A stretch of 64,000 nt of DNA, taken from positions 21,531,797-21,595,796 of the forward strand of contig NC_057816.1 in assembly GCF_910594005.1 (NCBI RefSeq), written 5' to 3'. Below the pieces are notes generated by a model. It saw nothing but the letters and a program-made list of their open reading frames with translations. It did not search any database and was not told the DNA's origin. A program made the position numbers and the translations under genes. Shown piece by piece: positions 52,783-63,395 of the stretch (its first letter is position 1; each line of letters starts with the position of its first letter). The stretch comes from Cervus elaphus (lineage: Eukaryota > Chordata > Mammalia > Artiodactyla > Cervidae).

Positions 52783-53105
52783 TGAACTGACTTACAAAGC
52801 AGAAACAGACTCACAGAGAATGAACTTCTGACTGCCGGCGGGGGCAGAATGGGAGGAAGGATAGTTAGGGAGTTTGGGATGGACAGGTACACACTGCTGT
52901 GCTGAAAATGCATGACCAACAAGGACCTAATGTAGAACACTGGGGACTCTGCTCAGTGTTATGTGGCAGTCTGAATGGGAGGGAAGTTTGGGGGAGAATG
53001 GATACATGTACATGGATGGATGCATCCCTTTGCTGTCCACTTGAAACTATCACAACTTGTTACATTGGCTATAATACTCAAATACTAAACAAAAAGTTTA
53101 AACAA
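52783..53105 (+). mobile_element. L1 LINE 3' end
   Basis: 'aacagactcacagagaatga', 'aacttctg', 'ctctgctcagtgttatgtgg', 'ggatacatgtacatggatgg', 'atactcaaatactaaacaaa'. A diverged ruminant-type L1 3' UTR. Confidence 0.82.
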
Positions 53106-53729
53106 ATGGCTATTTTGCCTAGGACCTTGAATTTTTAACTCTAATTTTAATTTAAGTAGCAACATGTGGCTAGTGGCTGCCATATTGGAAAGCACAAGAA
53201 ATCTTGAAGAGGAAAACCCACCACACTTCTTCCAGCAGGAACGCTGTGATTAACCACACCAAGAAGGAATGAACAGCCAGCCTACAGAGTGTTCGTAGGC
53301 AGATGGGGAACCCCGATGAGCCTGTCCCATCCTGGGATTCTAATAATTCTGGACAGAAAGGCAGACAGTGCTGAGACCCATTCACACCCAAACCCATACC
53401 TGCTGGTCATTCTACCCAAGCTTGCGGGCAGGGGGCACGGAGGGGAGGTGACCTCCTGTCTCTGATGAGCTGCCTGGCTTGGCAGAGCTGCGCCTGGACA
53501 CTGCCGCCCTGACCCTGGGTTTGGGAGCTGATGCATAAACAGCTGGGCTCCAAGGCTGCAGGATGGGTGGTAGCATGAAGAGAAAAAGGGTCACTATCTG
53601 AGGCTAGCCTGTCTGCAGCCTCCAGATTGCTGGAAGATCTATTTGGCCCCCTCAGGAAGCTGGTGGGAAGACAATGGGTTCGCTCAGCCAGCCGCTGAAG
53701 ACAAAGAGAAAAGCAGGTGAAGGGGTTAA

Positions 53730-54080
53730 ACTCCAGTCTAAGTCTTCATTTGCAGCCACTAATACCGCAGCATATTATAGTCTAATCTAACCTGATCCCA
53801 GTTTAATGCAAGATTCTCCTGGCCCTGAGTGGAATACCAAAGAAAGCCTCCGCGGCTGTGATTTAAGCAGAGCCCTGCAGTGGTTTAGCTGAGGGACATG
53901 AAAGGCAAATTCCAGACGGTGTTATGAATTATTGCGCCTTATGAACCTTCCTACTCTCAACAGATGCCTGCTGCCATTTAAACAGCCACTAGATCAATTA
54001 GGAATGAAAGGCACAAATCGACTCTGTACAAGGGCACTAAATTACCAGGAACTAATAATCCGCAGCATCGTGCCAGGTGG
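53730..54080. promoter_or_regulatory. Candidate conserved noncoding island sharing CAGCCACTAATA
   Basis: Repeat-free, with many short conserved-looking words: gcagccactaataccgcag near 53755, atgaattattgcgcc, cagccactagatcaattagg and gaactaataatccgcagc near 54050. The word CAGCCACTAATA recurs in the 56.2 kb island. Function is inferred from style. Confidence 0.4.
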
Positions 54081-54177
54081 TGGGGGTGCAGCCCGCCCCC
54101 CCATCCCCATGGCAGCCGCTGGTCACTGCACGTTCCTTTCTCACGGGTTGGAAGGAGGGTGGGCAGCTGCTGGAAGG

Positions 54178-54520
54178 GGAGGGGATGGGGTGTGTGTGTG
54201 TGGGTGGGTGTGGGTGTCTGTGCATGCATGTGCACCTGGGTTGAATGTAGGCTGTCAGTGAGAGCAAGTGTGAGTGGCGTGTCAGTGGACTGTCCTGGGC
54301 ACTTTTATTTGTGTGCACACATGATGTTATGTCTCTGAGGGACTATGCACGTATGTGTTGTGTGCATGAAGCTGGGGTGCAGGGATCGTGTGCTGTGAAT
54401 ACACTGTGCATGTGCCCTGTATTATATGCAGTGTGTGTGTGTGTGTGCGCTACATGTTATTTGTATGCAGTGTGTGTGCGAGCATCATGTGTTCTGTGTA
54501 CACAGTAAGTGTGGCATGTG
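54178..54520. repeat. TG/CA-rich low-complexity region
   Basis: Alternating TG blocks (tgtgtgtgtgtgg, gtgtgtgtgtgtgtgcgc) are interspersed with other words. Confidence 0.75.
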
Positions 54521-55016
54521 GGGTGGGGAAGAGGGAGCTGTTGGTGGCTACATCTCCCTGCCACCAGCCTTGGGGCTGGGGTGGGGGCAGGAGGCGGGCT
54601 CCTCGGCTGCTGTCCTGGCCCCTTCAGAGAGGAGAGTGGTCAGGGAGGGCCTCTCTGAGGATGTGGCATTTGGGTGAAGCCTCCAACGATGAAGAGGCAC
54701 TCAGGCAAAGGTCTGAGGGAGGGGCGTTCCAAGCAAGAGAGGACCAAAGCATGTGGGATAGAAATGAGTGTGGCGTGTGTCTGGAACAAAGTCCAGGCTT
54801 GTGTGTGGCTACAGTAAGGTAGGCGAATGGAAGGAGATGAAGTCCAAGAGGTGAACTTGCAGATCACAGGGCTCGCAGTGAAGTGGGCTTTCAGGGACTG
54901 GGGTGGAAGTTCTGTCCCTTCCACTGGGGGACAGTGTGCACCTTCAAGGCAGAGCTCTAGCACTGTTCCATCTTACAAACCTCTCACCAGGAGGGGTCAG
55001 ATCTCCCTGCTGTGGG

Positions 55017-55023
55017 GTGTGTT

Positions 55024-55058
<35 letters not shown>

Positions 55059-55062
55059 TGAA
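55017..55062. repeat. (TG)n followed by (GA)n
   Basis: gtgtttgtgtgtgtgtgtga then gagagagagaggg. A compound microsatellite. Confidence 0.85.
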
Positions 55063-56159
55063 GGCATACCCGGAAGTGTTTTCTATGACTTCTGTAAGGT
55101 TTCAGTAGAAGAAAACCTGCTTTCCATCCTGGTCCTACAAGTGAAGTGAGCACCGTGGAGCCCAGAGCAGGCTTCCTGGTGGCTGCCATGGCCCCTCTCC
55201 CCAGCCCCTCCTGGCCTGAGCAGCACTTTCAGCTCCCAAATCCTCCCTTCATATCCCACCCTCCCACCTCTGGGTGGAACACCCACCCTGTTGCCAGGAT
55301 CCCTGAGCCTAGGAGCTTGGATGACACCTGTGCTAACCCACAGCTTCTCACATGACCCCTGGGCAGGGTTGGTGGGGCTGCCTGTGGCTCCTCTGCTTAT
55401 CCATCTGGATATTTCCATCACCCGGATGGCTACCTGCTAACCCCAAGTGTGGGGGCTGCTGAGACACTCTGGGCCCCAAGAAGCAAGCTCAGTTTCCCAA
55501 TGACTCAGCTGTTTGTTCCATGGCTGCACTGATGCTATGGGCGTCTTGAAGGCTGTTCCCAGCCCACTTCGCAGCCCCTTCCCCAGTGGCCCATCCTACA
55601 CCTGCCTAAGCATTGATTTCTATCTCTAAGTTACCCTCCAATGTCACCCCATAAAGTTGGGGAAAAGGCTAGAAGCCACCCTCCAGGAGTCCTTTCCAGT
55701 AGCCTTATCTTGGCCCTGGTGTGGAGGACACAGTGGCTAGGGCAAGGACCATGGGAGCTGGACACATTAGCCACCCAGGACATGAATGGCCAATCTGATC
55801 CAGGCGTGGATGGGGAAGGGGGATTTCCAGTTACGGGTGGGATACTGATGCTGCCATTCTTGACATTTCCTGAGCTTCACCCTCTCCAACTAGAAAATGA
55901 GTTTTAAGGAGTTTCACCTCCCACTGTCCAGATCTCGCCCACTGTGGATCAGTACCCTTGAGAGGCTGGCAGCAGAAACGTGGAGACTTGGTCTCCAGTG
56001 CCCAGATGCTGATGATCGAGATGTGAAAGATGGCCATTAGGCTTTCTTTCCAAAGAGCTGAGGACACCTGACCTCCAGAAGAGCTCACCTTCCCCCTCCC
56101 TGATCCCTCTCCACTCTTCTCCCCGCGTTGCCTCCTGCCTGGCCGCCCCCTCCACCCCA

Positions 56160-56470
56160 ATCTCTCTTAAGCCGTTCAAAATTTGGAGGAAATAAATCTC
56201 ACTGCACTAATTCAGGGAGAGTTTGAGCCTCGTCGGTGCAGAACAAATAAAAGGAGTGAACCGGCATGACATTTTACTGCAGAAGAGAGGTCGTTTCCAG
56301 CCACTAATAAAAAGGATTTGACACAGACTAATAAAGAGAAATGAATTTCTCTAATGGCCTGATTTAGCACATTCAGCACTGTGCCTCTGCCTGGGTGCCG
56401 GGAGGGCGGGACGCCCCGAGTGCCGACAGAGCCGGGCACGGGGGACGAGAGATGATCTCAAATAAGATTT
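56160..56470. promoter_or_regulatory. Candidate conserved noncoding island sharing CAGCCACTAATA
   Basis: Repeat-free AT-rich block: gcactaattcagg, ccagccactaataaaaagga (near 56296), cagactaataaagag and ttctctaatggcctg. Multiple ACTAATA/CTAAT words suggest clustered homeodomain or MEF2-like sites. Conservation is not measured. Confidence 0.4.
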
Positions 56471-57361
56471 TATTATTTCTTTTCTCTTTTCTGAGTCCTC
56501 ACCCCACCTCCCACCCCCACCCCACCTCCACCCACATCAGACCTCTCCCCAGGAGGATCTGAACCAAAAGCAAGCTCAAGATACGTACTTCTTGTTAACG
56601 ATCCAAAGAAATAAAGAACCCCTCTCCACAGACCCTCAGTCTTGTGCTAGCTTAAGAAGGTGATTAAACCGGATGTGTTGATTTCTACGGGGGTTTAAGC
56701 CATCATTTGGTTTAATTACTTCTGACATTTCTGTCTTCTTGTTTTTTCTACATCACCCAAATTCGCCAGTCTAGAATGCCCAGTTTGTGGCCAGGATGTG
56801 TGGGGTTGCCCCTGGGGGACACCCCACCTGCCATAAACTGGGCAGGATCTTGGCTGAGTCCTTTGCAGAATGGAATGTGACCCTTTCTCCAGCAGCAGAG
56901 AGGCCGAGACCCCCTCGGCAAAGCCCCAGATTTTCTTGAGACCAAAGTGATCCAGGTCCTTCCCCCACTCCCCCGCACTGGACACACATTTCTGATGAAT
57001 CTTCTGATCACATCCTTGGGCAGCTGTGCATTTTATTCCTTCCTATCTCAAGACAGATGTTCATAATGTAGATGGCCCGATAGATATCACTAATATTTCC
57101 AAAGACCTTTTGGGATGGAGACCCCAAGCTCCTTGGTAATTTTTACACTCACATCTAACTGAAAGTTCCCTTCTAAGGCTGAAGTTCATTGCCTTTTGTT
57201 AAAGGACTCAAGGAAAGACAAATAGACCTTTTTCTGCTTCCCTTCCTTCCTCCTTGGACAACCTGGATTTTTAAAAGTTTTTTTTTTTTTAACATTTCTT
57301 TCTTACTCAGAGGACCATAAACAGAGAAGCAGAGATAGGAAAAGAAAGAATGCAAAAATAT

Positions 57362-57547
57362 CGAGCTTCAGTAGATAACCAACAGGGACCTACAGGACAG
57401 CATGGGGAACTATACTCAATATTTTGTAATAACCTATAAGAGGAAAGAATCTGAAAAAGAATATATATATAAAACTTAATCATTATGCTGTACAGCTGAA
57501 ACTAACACATACATTATAAGTCAACTATGCTTCAGTTTAAAAAGTTT
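57362..57547 (+). mobile_element. L1 LINE 3' end, short
   Basis: 'acctacaggacagcatgggg', 'aactatactcaatattttgt', 'gctgtacagctgaaactaac' and 'agtcaactatgcttcag'. Ruminant-type L1 3' UTR. Confidence 0.85.
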
Positions 57548-58055
57548 TTTTGAATAGCACTTTACAGAGGCTACAATGTAAAGAGCACAAGAGACAGAGA
57601 GCAGATAGGTAGAGAGAAACAGAGCCCCATAGGCTGGGGGAGGGGAGATGATGGTCACATGCAGGGGCAGACATTAGCATTGAGCTCCCTTTCTGGGTGA
57701 TAAACTTTGTGATTCACAGTCATGCCACTCCGTCACTTCTGAGCCTCTCAGCCATCCCTCCCCTTGTGACCTTGGCCAGAACTGCAGACCTCAATTATGG
57801 GTCCAGCCATGTGTGCGGCAGCCTGCCCGGCTGTCCACTCCCCGTCACTGACCTTGGAGCCCCCAGGCCTGTCCTGCAGCTCCTTCCCAGCCCCGTCTCA
57901 GCGCTCACCCTCCCGGAGCCTCGGCTGCCGCCTCCGATGGGGATGGGGCGGGATGTCAGAGCCCCCAGGCACCTCCTAAGACTGGACGGTCCAGAGGAGG
58001 CAATGTAGAGCAGGAGAGGAAAAATTTCCAGGTGGAGGTTTTTATTTTTATTCTA

Positions 58056-58231
58056 TTTTTTTATTTTCTAAAAAATATTTATTTATTTATTTGGCTGCAC
58101 TGGGTCTTTGCTGCGGCATTCGGGATCTTTAGTTATGGTAAATGGGATCTAATTCCCCAACCAGGGATCGAACCTTGAGCCCCTGCATTGGGAGCTCAGA
58201 GTCTTAGCTACTGGACCGCTGGGGGAGTCCC
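58056..58231 (-). mobile_element. CHR-2 SINE
   Basis: 'aaaatatttatttatttatt' then 'ggctgcactgggtctttgct', 'aattccccaaccagggatcg' and 'ctactggaccgctgggggag'. Confidence 0.87.
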
Positions 58232-59029
58232 GAAATGTGGAGGCTTATAGAGATGATGCAGTGGGACTAGAGCCTGGTCAGGGTCAGACCTCTGCAGAGG
58301 ACATGAGTCACTGGCCAGAGAGGTGGGGTGAAGGAGGGCAAGCAGTGACATGACCGGCTCACCAGCCACCCAACCTAGTCTCCCACACAGTGGGGGTCTC
58401 AAGCTGCCGAAGGCCCACCACCCTGGAAACTCTACCCAGGGGCTGGCATCGTGACCTTTTATTTCTAGTGCCCCATGTCAGAGGTCGCTGAGACCACAGA
58501 ATCAGAGTCAATAGCCTGGAGCCACTTTGCCGGAGGGCCCGCCCCTTTCCCGGGCCCCGCCCCTTTCCCTCTCACAGCCAGAAGGCCCATTACCAGTAGT
58601 CAGTCTGAGAAGTAGAGAGACGTCGCTCCTGGGTATTGATGAAGTAGAATAAGCATCATCAGATGAGGCGCTTCACAGCGTTTCCTCAGGTTTCTTTTCA
58701 GCACTAACTGAAGACTCAGAGGAATACGCGGTGGTTGGACAGATGATAGCAGGTGGCCCCCGGCCCCCTGTACTTGTATCATGCCCTTCACCAGCTCAGG
58801 CAAAGCAGGCCGTTCGTGCCCCTGCTGTTCCTTCCACCTGAAATGCCTGTGCCTAGGTCTCTCCTAGTAGCCTAGCTCAGAGTGCCAGCCCTAGTACCAA
58901 GGCTACCTGACTGGTCTCTCCGGCAAGAGAAGTCATTGCCTCCTCTGAGTTGCCACCGAGACGTGCTTGGGGGTGGGAGTTCTACTTTGACCTCACAAAT
59001 TCAGTGGGCTGGATGGTCTGAAACCAGCA

Positions 59030-59225
59030 CAGTCTCTGGAGATGGATAATTAACTGTATGACTCTGGGGCAAGTGACTGAATGTCTCTGAGCCTCAGTTT
59101 CCTCTTTTATAGAAGGGGGATGATACCACCTACCACAGAGGTTATCGCAAGGAGAAAAGGAGAAAAGGAAGGATAGTGCAGAGTGGCTGGCACTTAGGAA
59201 GCTGTCAATTAACACTTGTTCCACT
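59030..59225 (+). mobile_element. MIR SINE
   Basis: 'actgtatgactctggggcaa', 'gtgactgaatgtctctgagc', 'ctcagtttcctcttttatag' and 'gagtggctggcacttaggaa'. A well-preserved MIR. Confidence 0.85.
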
Positions 59226-59239
59226 TCCCTGGAATGGCG

Positions 59240-59350
59240 TGGGGGCACCTTTTTTTAATTCAGAGCAACGTCGATGCTATCCGCTCCAATAAATGTATAA
59301 TTCCATCTCCACTGACTCATTTGGCAGGGAAACAAGCCCACGTATCAATT
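59240..59350. promoter_or_regulatory. Weak candidate conserved noncoding segment
   Basis: 'ttaattcagagcaacgtcga', 'tgctatccgctccaataaat' and 'gtataattccatctc' are AT-rich, non-repetitive words between a MIR and an L2 relic. Little more can be said. Confidence 0.2.
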
Positions 59351-59569
59351 CAAATAGAGGCAGAGAAAGAGGAGGAGGAGGAGAGGCAAAGTGTAACTCA
59401 TCAGAACTCGAAACCCTCTTTTTAAACCAAAAAACACTGCTGGTAAGCATTTATTTTTCTTTCCCTTAGGACGATTGTTAAACTCGACTGACTACAGTTG
59501 TTTGTGCTCAGCCTTCTTCCTCACTCCATGGGGAGCTCCTCTGATCCACAATCTCGTTTTCTCTCTGAA

Positions 59570-59662
59570 TTCCCCAGGGTCAAGCACACTGCCTGGCACA
59601 CAGCAGAAGGTGGATAAATCTTTGATGAATCAATGCATGGGGACGAATGAATGAATGAAGTG
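59570..59662 (+). mobile_element. L2/MIR-type 3' end relic
   Basis: 'ctgcctggcacacagcagaa', then 'tctttgatgaatcaatgcat' and an (ATGA)n tail, fit the L2 3' end. Confidence 0.65.
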
Positions 59663-60220
59663 ACCACAGGCAGCAAGTGGGGGTTCTGAGACACAAGCCT
59701 AAAGTGCTCTTTGGGCTCAGAATCCACTCACTCCTCTGAGGTACCCAGACCAGCTACGGCCATCTGGCAGTTTCTAGCTGCTACAAAGGGACCCGCCTCC
59801 TCTGGGCTCTGCCGGCGGGGTGCGCGGGGTGGGGGCTGCCAGGGTCCCGGAGGCAGAGGAGCCAGTGTGAAGGAAGAGCTTAGCCAGCCCGCCTCCTCTC
59901 CTCCCCTCTCTTCCCCTCGAAGGACCAGATGGAGAGAGCAGAGCGGGGTGGGGGAGACCAAGCCAGCAGCTCCCGGTTGGATGTATTTTTACTTCAGGTG
60001 TGACGTGGAAACCATGCGGGTGTATTTTTAGTGCTGCCCAGTGGGCGGTGTGTTCGCCTGTGTTGCCTTGGAGAGGACTTCTTCGTGTTGCTAAATTGGA
60101 ATTGCATCTGCTGGGTTCCTGGGCTCCAACCAGCTCTCCTCCCCGCAGGTGGGCGGACAGGTCCGTCCCTGCAGAGGGTGGGGCCCGGGGCAGGCCAGAG
60201 TCTGCTGTGTCTCCAACCCT

Positions 60221-60225
60221 TCACA

Positions 60226-60258
<33 letters not shown>

Positions 60259-60259
60259 T
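60221..60259. repeat. (AC)n microsatellite
   Basis: About 19 AC units with one AT interruption. Confidence 0.95.
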
Positions 60260-60281
60260 CACTCCTCCCTCCTGACACAGT

Positions 60282-60298
60282 AAAAAAAAAAAAAAAAA
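60282..60298 (+). repeat. Poly(A) run
   Basis: About 17 A residues, with no clear retroelement body in front of it. Confidence 0.7.
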
Positions 60299-60407
60299 GT
60301 GAAATCTCCACAAATTGTTAAGGCTAGTCTACAAGGGCAAGAATACAAAGAACCTAAAACTTGAAACCTGTTAGGATCTGATGTCACAGTCCCTTCATTC
60401 CCGGCAC

Positions 60408-61530
60408 CTGTCCCCCCACCCATTTTATTGAGAAATAACCGACTGTATCACTGTATAAACTTAAGCTATACAGCATGATGGTTTGATTTATACAGATTGT
60501 GAAATGATCATCACAATAGGTTCAGCTCACACACATCTTCTCAGATAGATAAAAAGAGAAAAGGGAAAACATTTCTCCTGGTGATGAGAACTCTTAGGAT
60601 TTACTCTCCTAACCTCGCTGTATATGATACAGCAGTGTTAACCATAGTCATGGTGTTGTACATCACATCCCTCATAGTTGCTGTGTGCGTGCTCAGTCGT
60701 GTCGGACTCCTTGCGACCCCACGGAGTGTAGCCCGCCAGGCTCCTCTGTCCATGGGATTTCCCAGGCAAGAACACTGGAGTGGGCTGCCATTTCCTCCTC
60801 CAGGGGATTCTCTTGACCCGGGGATTGAACCCATGTCTCTTGTGTCTTCTGCATTGGCAGCCGGATTCTTTACCACTGTGCCACCTGGGAAGTCCCATGT
60901 TAACATCGTTAGTACTTATTTATTTTATAAATGGAAGTTTGTGCCTTTCAACTACCCTCCAGGATTCCCCCCTACCTCTACTTTCCGCCTCTGGTAACCA
61001 CGAATCTGATCTCTTTTGCTCTAAGCTATTTTTTATTTATTTTTTGGTTTTCACATATAAGTGAGATCACACAGAATTTGTCCTCTTTGGTGATGTATTT
61101 TACTTAGTATAATGCCTTCAAGATCCCTCCATGTTATCACAAATGGCAGGATTTCCTTCTTGTTGTTGTTCTTTTTTAAATGACTGAATAATATCCCATT
61201 GTGTGTATATATGCCACAACTGCTTTACCCACTCATCCATCACTGGATACCTTGGTTATTTCTGTGCCTTGTCTATTATAAACAATGCTGCTCTGAACCT
61301 GATGGGGGGTGCAGATATCTTCTCAAGTTAGTGTTTTCATTTCCTTTGGATCCCCAAAGTGGGATTACTGGATCTTATGGTCATTCTACTTTTAATTTTT
61401 TTGAGGATCCTCCATACTATTTTCTATAGTGGCTATGCCAATCTACAATCCCAACAACAGTTCATAAGGATTCCCTTTTCTCCAATCCTTACTATTATTA
61501 ATCCTTGTTATCTCCTTTTTCATGTTCAGC
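60408..61530 (-). mobile_element. L1 LINE 3' region, broken, with nested Bov-tA
   Basis: Complement of an older mammalian L1: 'ttttattgagaaataaccga', 'gtgaaatgatcatcacaata', 'gatgagaactcttaggattt'. After the SINE come 'ttcacatataagtgagatca', 'ctgaataatatcccattgtg', 'gtgggattactggatcttat' and 'ccaacaacagttcataagga'. Confidence 0.92.
60676..60897 (-). mobile_element. Bov-tA SINE nested in L1
   Basis: 'gtgctcagtcgtgtcggact', 'gtccatgggatttcccaggc' and 'accactgtgccacctgggaa'. L1 sequence continues on both sides. Confidence 0.92.
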
Positions 61531-61534
61531 CCCT

Positions 61535-61640
61535 TCATTTTAAGGGGAGGAAACTCAGGAAGAGAAAAAAATAGAAGTATCTTTCCCACAGTTAGGCAGC
61601 TACTAAGAGGCAACTTCTATCCAAGTCTCCAGAGATTCAA
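61535..61640 (+). mobile_element. MIR-like relic
   Basis: 'cattttaaggggaggaaact', 'cacagttaggcagctactaa' and 'gaggcaacttctatccaagt' follow the distal MIR order. Confidence 0.55.
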
Positions 61641-61739
61641 CCAGTCCCCAGCAAAAAAGCCCTGAGGAAAGAGATGCTGTGGGAAGGGGAACTCTGCTTT
61701 GGTCACTGGTAGTGATACACCCATGCACATTTGATGGCA

Positions 61740-61885
61740 ATTGGTAAGTCACATTTCATGTGCTTATTGCACTGAAACATTCAATTCTTTTTTATTATTC
61801 CCACTTTACTGATTCGCAAACTGAGGTGCCATGTGGTTAAATAATTACATCATCAGGCTAATAAGTGATTGAGTTGAGATTTAAA
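61740..61885 (+). mobile_element. MIR-like relic
   Basis: 'attattcccactttactgat', 'tcgcaaactgaggtgccatg' and 'aggctaataagtgattgagt' are MIR-like. The BovB starts right after it. Confidence 0.55.
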
Positions 61886-62676
61886 TCTCAGATATGCAGA
61901 TGACACCACCCTTATGGCAGAAAGTGAAGAGGAACTAAAAAGCCTCTTGATGAAAGTGAAAGAGGAGAGTGAAAAAGTTGGCTTAAAGCTCAACATTCAG
62001 AAAACTAAGATCATGGCATCTGGTCCCATCACCTCATGGGAAATAGATGGGGAGACAGTGGAAACAGTGTCAGACTTTATTTTTCTGGACTCCAAAATCA
62101 CTGCAGATGGTGACTGCAGCCATGAAATTAAAAGACGCTTACTCCTTGGAAGGAAAGTTATGACCAACCTAGTTAGCATATTAAAAAGCAGAGACATTAC
62201 TTTGCCAACAAAGGTCTGTCTGGTCAAGGCTATGGTTTTTCCAGTGGTCATGTATGGTTGTGAGAGTTGGACTGTGAGGAAAGCTGAGCACTGAAAAATT
62301 GATGCTTTTGAGCTATGGTGTTGGAGAAGACTCTTGAGAGTCCCTTGGACTACAAGGAGATCCAACCAGTCCATCCTAAAGGAGATCAGTCCTGGGTGTT
62401 CATTGGAAGAACTAATGCTGAAGCTGAAACTCCAGTACTTTGGCCACCTCATGCGAAGAGTTGACTCATTGGAAAAGACCCTGATGCTGGGAGGGATGGG
62501 GGGCAGGAGGAGAAGGGGACGACAGAGGATGAGATGGCTGGATGGCATCACTGACTTGATGGGAATGAGTTTGAGTAAACTCCAGGAGTTGGTGATGGAC
62601 AGGGAGGCCTGGCGTGCTGTGATTCATGGGGTCGCAAAGAGTCGGACACGACTGAGCGACTGAACTGTACTGATCC
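61886..62676 (+). mobile_element. BovB LINE, 5'-truncated, with a nearly open reverse-transcriptase C-terminal frame
   Basis: The element starts just before the catalytic box. The frame from 61887 reads Leu-Arg-Tyr-Ala-Asp-Asp (YADD at 61893-61904) and runs to the natural stop after SRTRLSD near 62663. It is closed only by one TGA at 62292-62294, where related copies have an Arg codon. It carries the thumb-like region (KIMASGPITSW, MYGCESWTVRKAEH) and the basic region (MGGRRRRGRQRMRWL). Without the upstream RT blocks, endonuclease and promoter it cannot move on its own. Confidence 0.93.
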
Positions 62677-63127
62677 AAACCCTAAACTTTGTGCTTTCTC
62701 CCCTCTCCCAGGTACCATTTTTGAACCATTATTAGAATCATTTCATCGTCCTCCCCTTTTTTCTATACTGTCCTTGAGTCTTGAGTGTTCTAGGGTCACA
62801 GAACTGTGCTGTCAGACTTACCCTTTGAGCATTAGGACCTTTGCAGCACAAGGGTGCCTCATCAAATGAGTTCCAAAAAGAACCTTTTCCCATAGTAATA
62901 CTTTTGTGTGTTGAAGAAGGCTTTGACATTTTTATAGATCTTTCATTTTCTCATTTGATGCCTACTCTATGGAGTAGGGAAGCTTATCTGAGGAGGTTAA
63001 ATGGGTTGCTCAGTGGTAGAGTCAGAACTTAGTCTGAAGTCTTAGTCTTACGTTCTTTTCACTTGACCGCAAAATGGTCCAGTGGCTTGGGAAAATCAGA
63101 AAGTGGGGCTTAGTTAAAAGAAGGGCT

Positions 63128-63395
63128 AGGGACTTCCCTGGCAGTCCAGAAGTTAAGAACCCGCCTGCCAGTGCAGGGGACAAGGGTTCGGGCCCTGGTC
63201 CAGCAAGATCCCACATGCTGCGCAGCAATTAAGCCTGCATGCCTAGAACCCATGCTCTGCAATAAGAGAAGCCCCCACAATGAGAAGCCTGTGCACCACA
63301 ATCAGAGAGTAGCCCCCGCTCACCAAAACTAGAGAAAAGCCCACACATAGGAATTTATACACAGAGCAGCCAAAAATAAATGAATACACAATTTT
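63128..63395 (+). mobile_element. CHR-1 SINE
   Basis: 'gggacttccctggcagtcca' head, 'gcaataagagaagcccccac', 'aatgagaagcctgtgcacca' and an A/T-rich end. Full length, inserted in unique sequence. Confidence 0.9.

Noticed and set aside
9126..62676. Regularly recurring near-identical segments as a CRISPR-like array or novel repeat system
   Set aside because: They are dispersed Bov-tA and BovB copies on both strands with no spacer regularity.
6768..63395. tRNA-like A and B boxes in many places
   Set aside because: All lie in tRNA-derived SINEs (CHR and Bov-tA). None has an intact cloverleaf in unique sequence.
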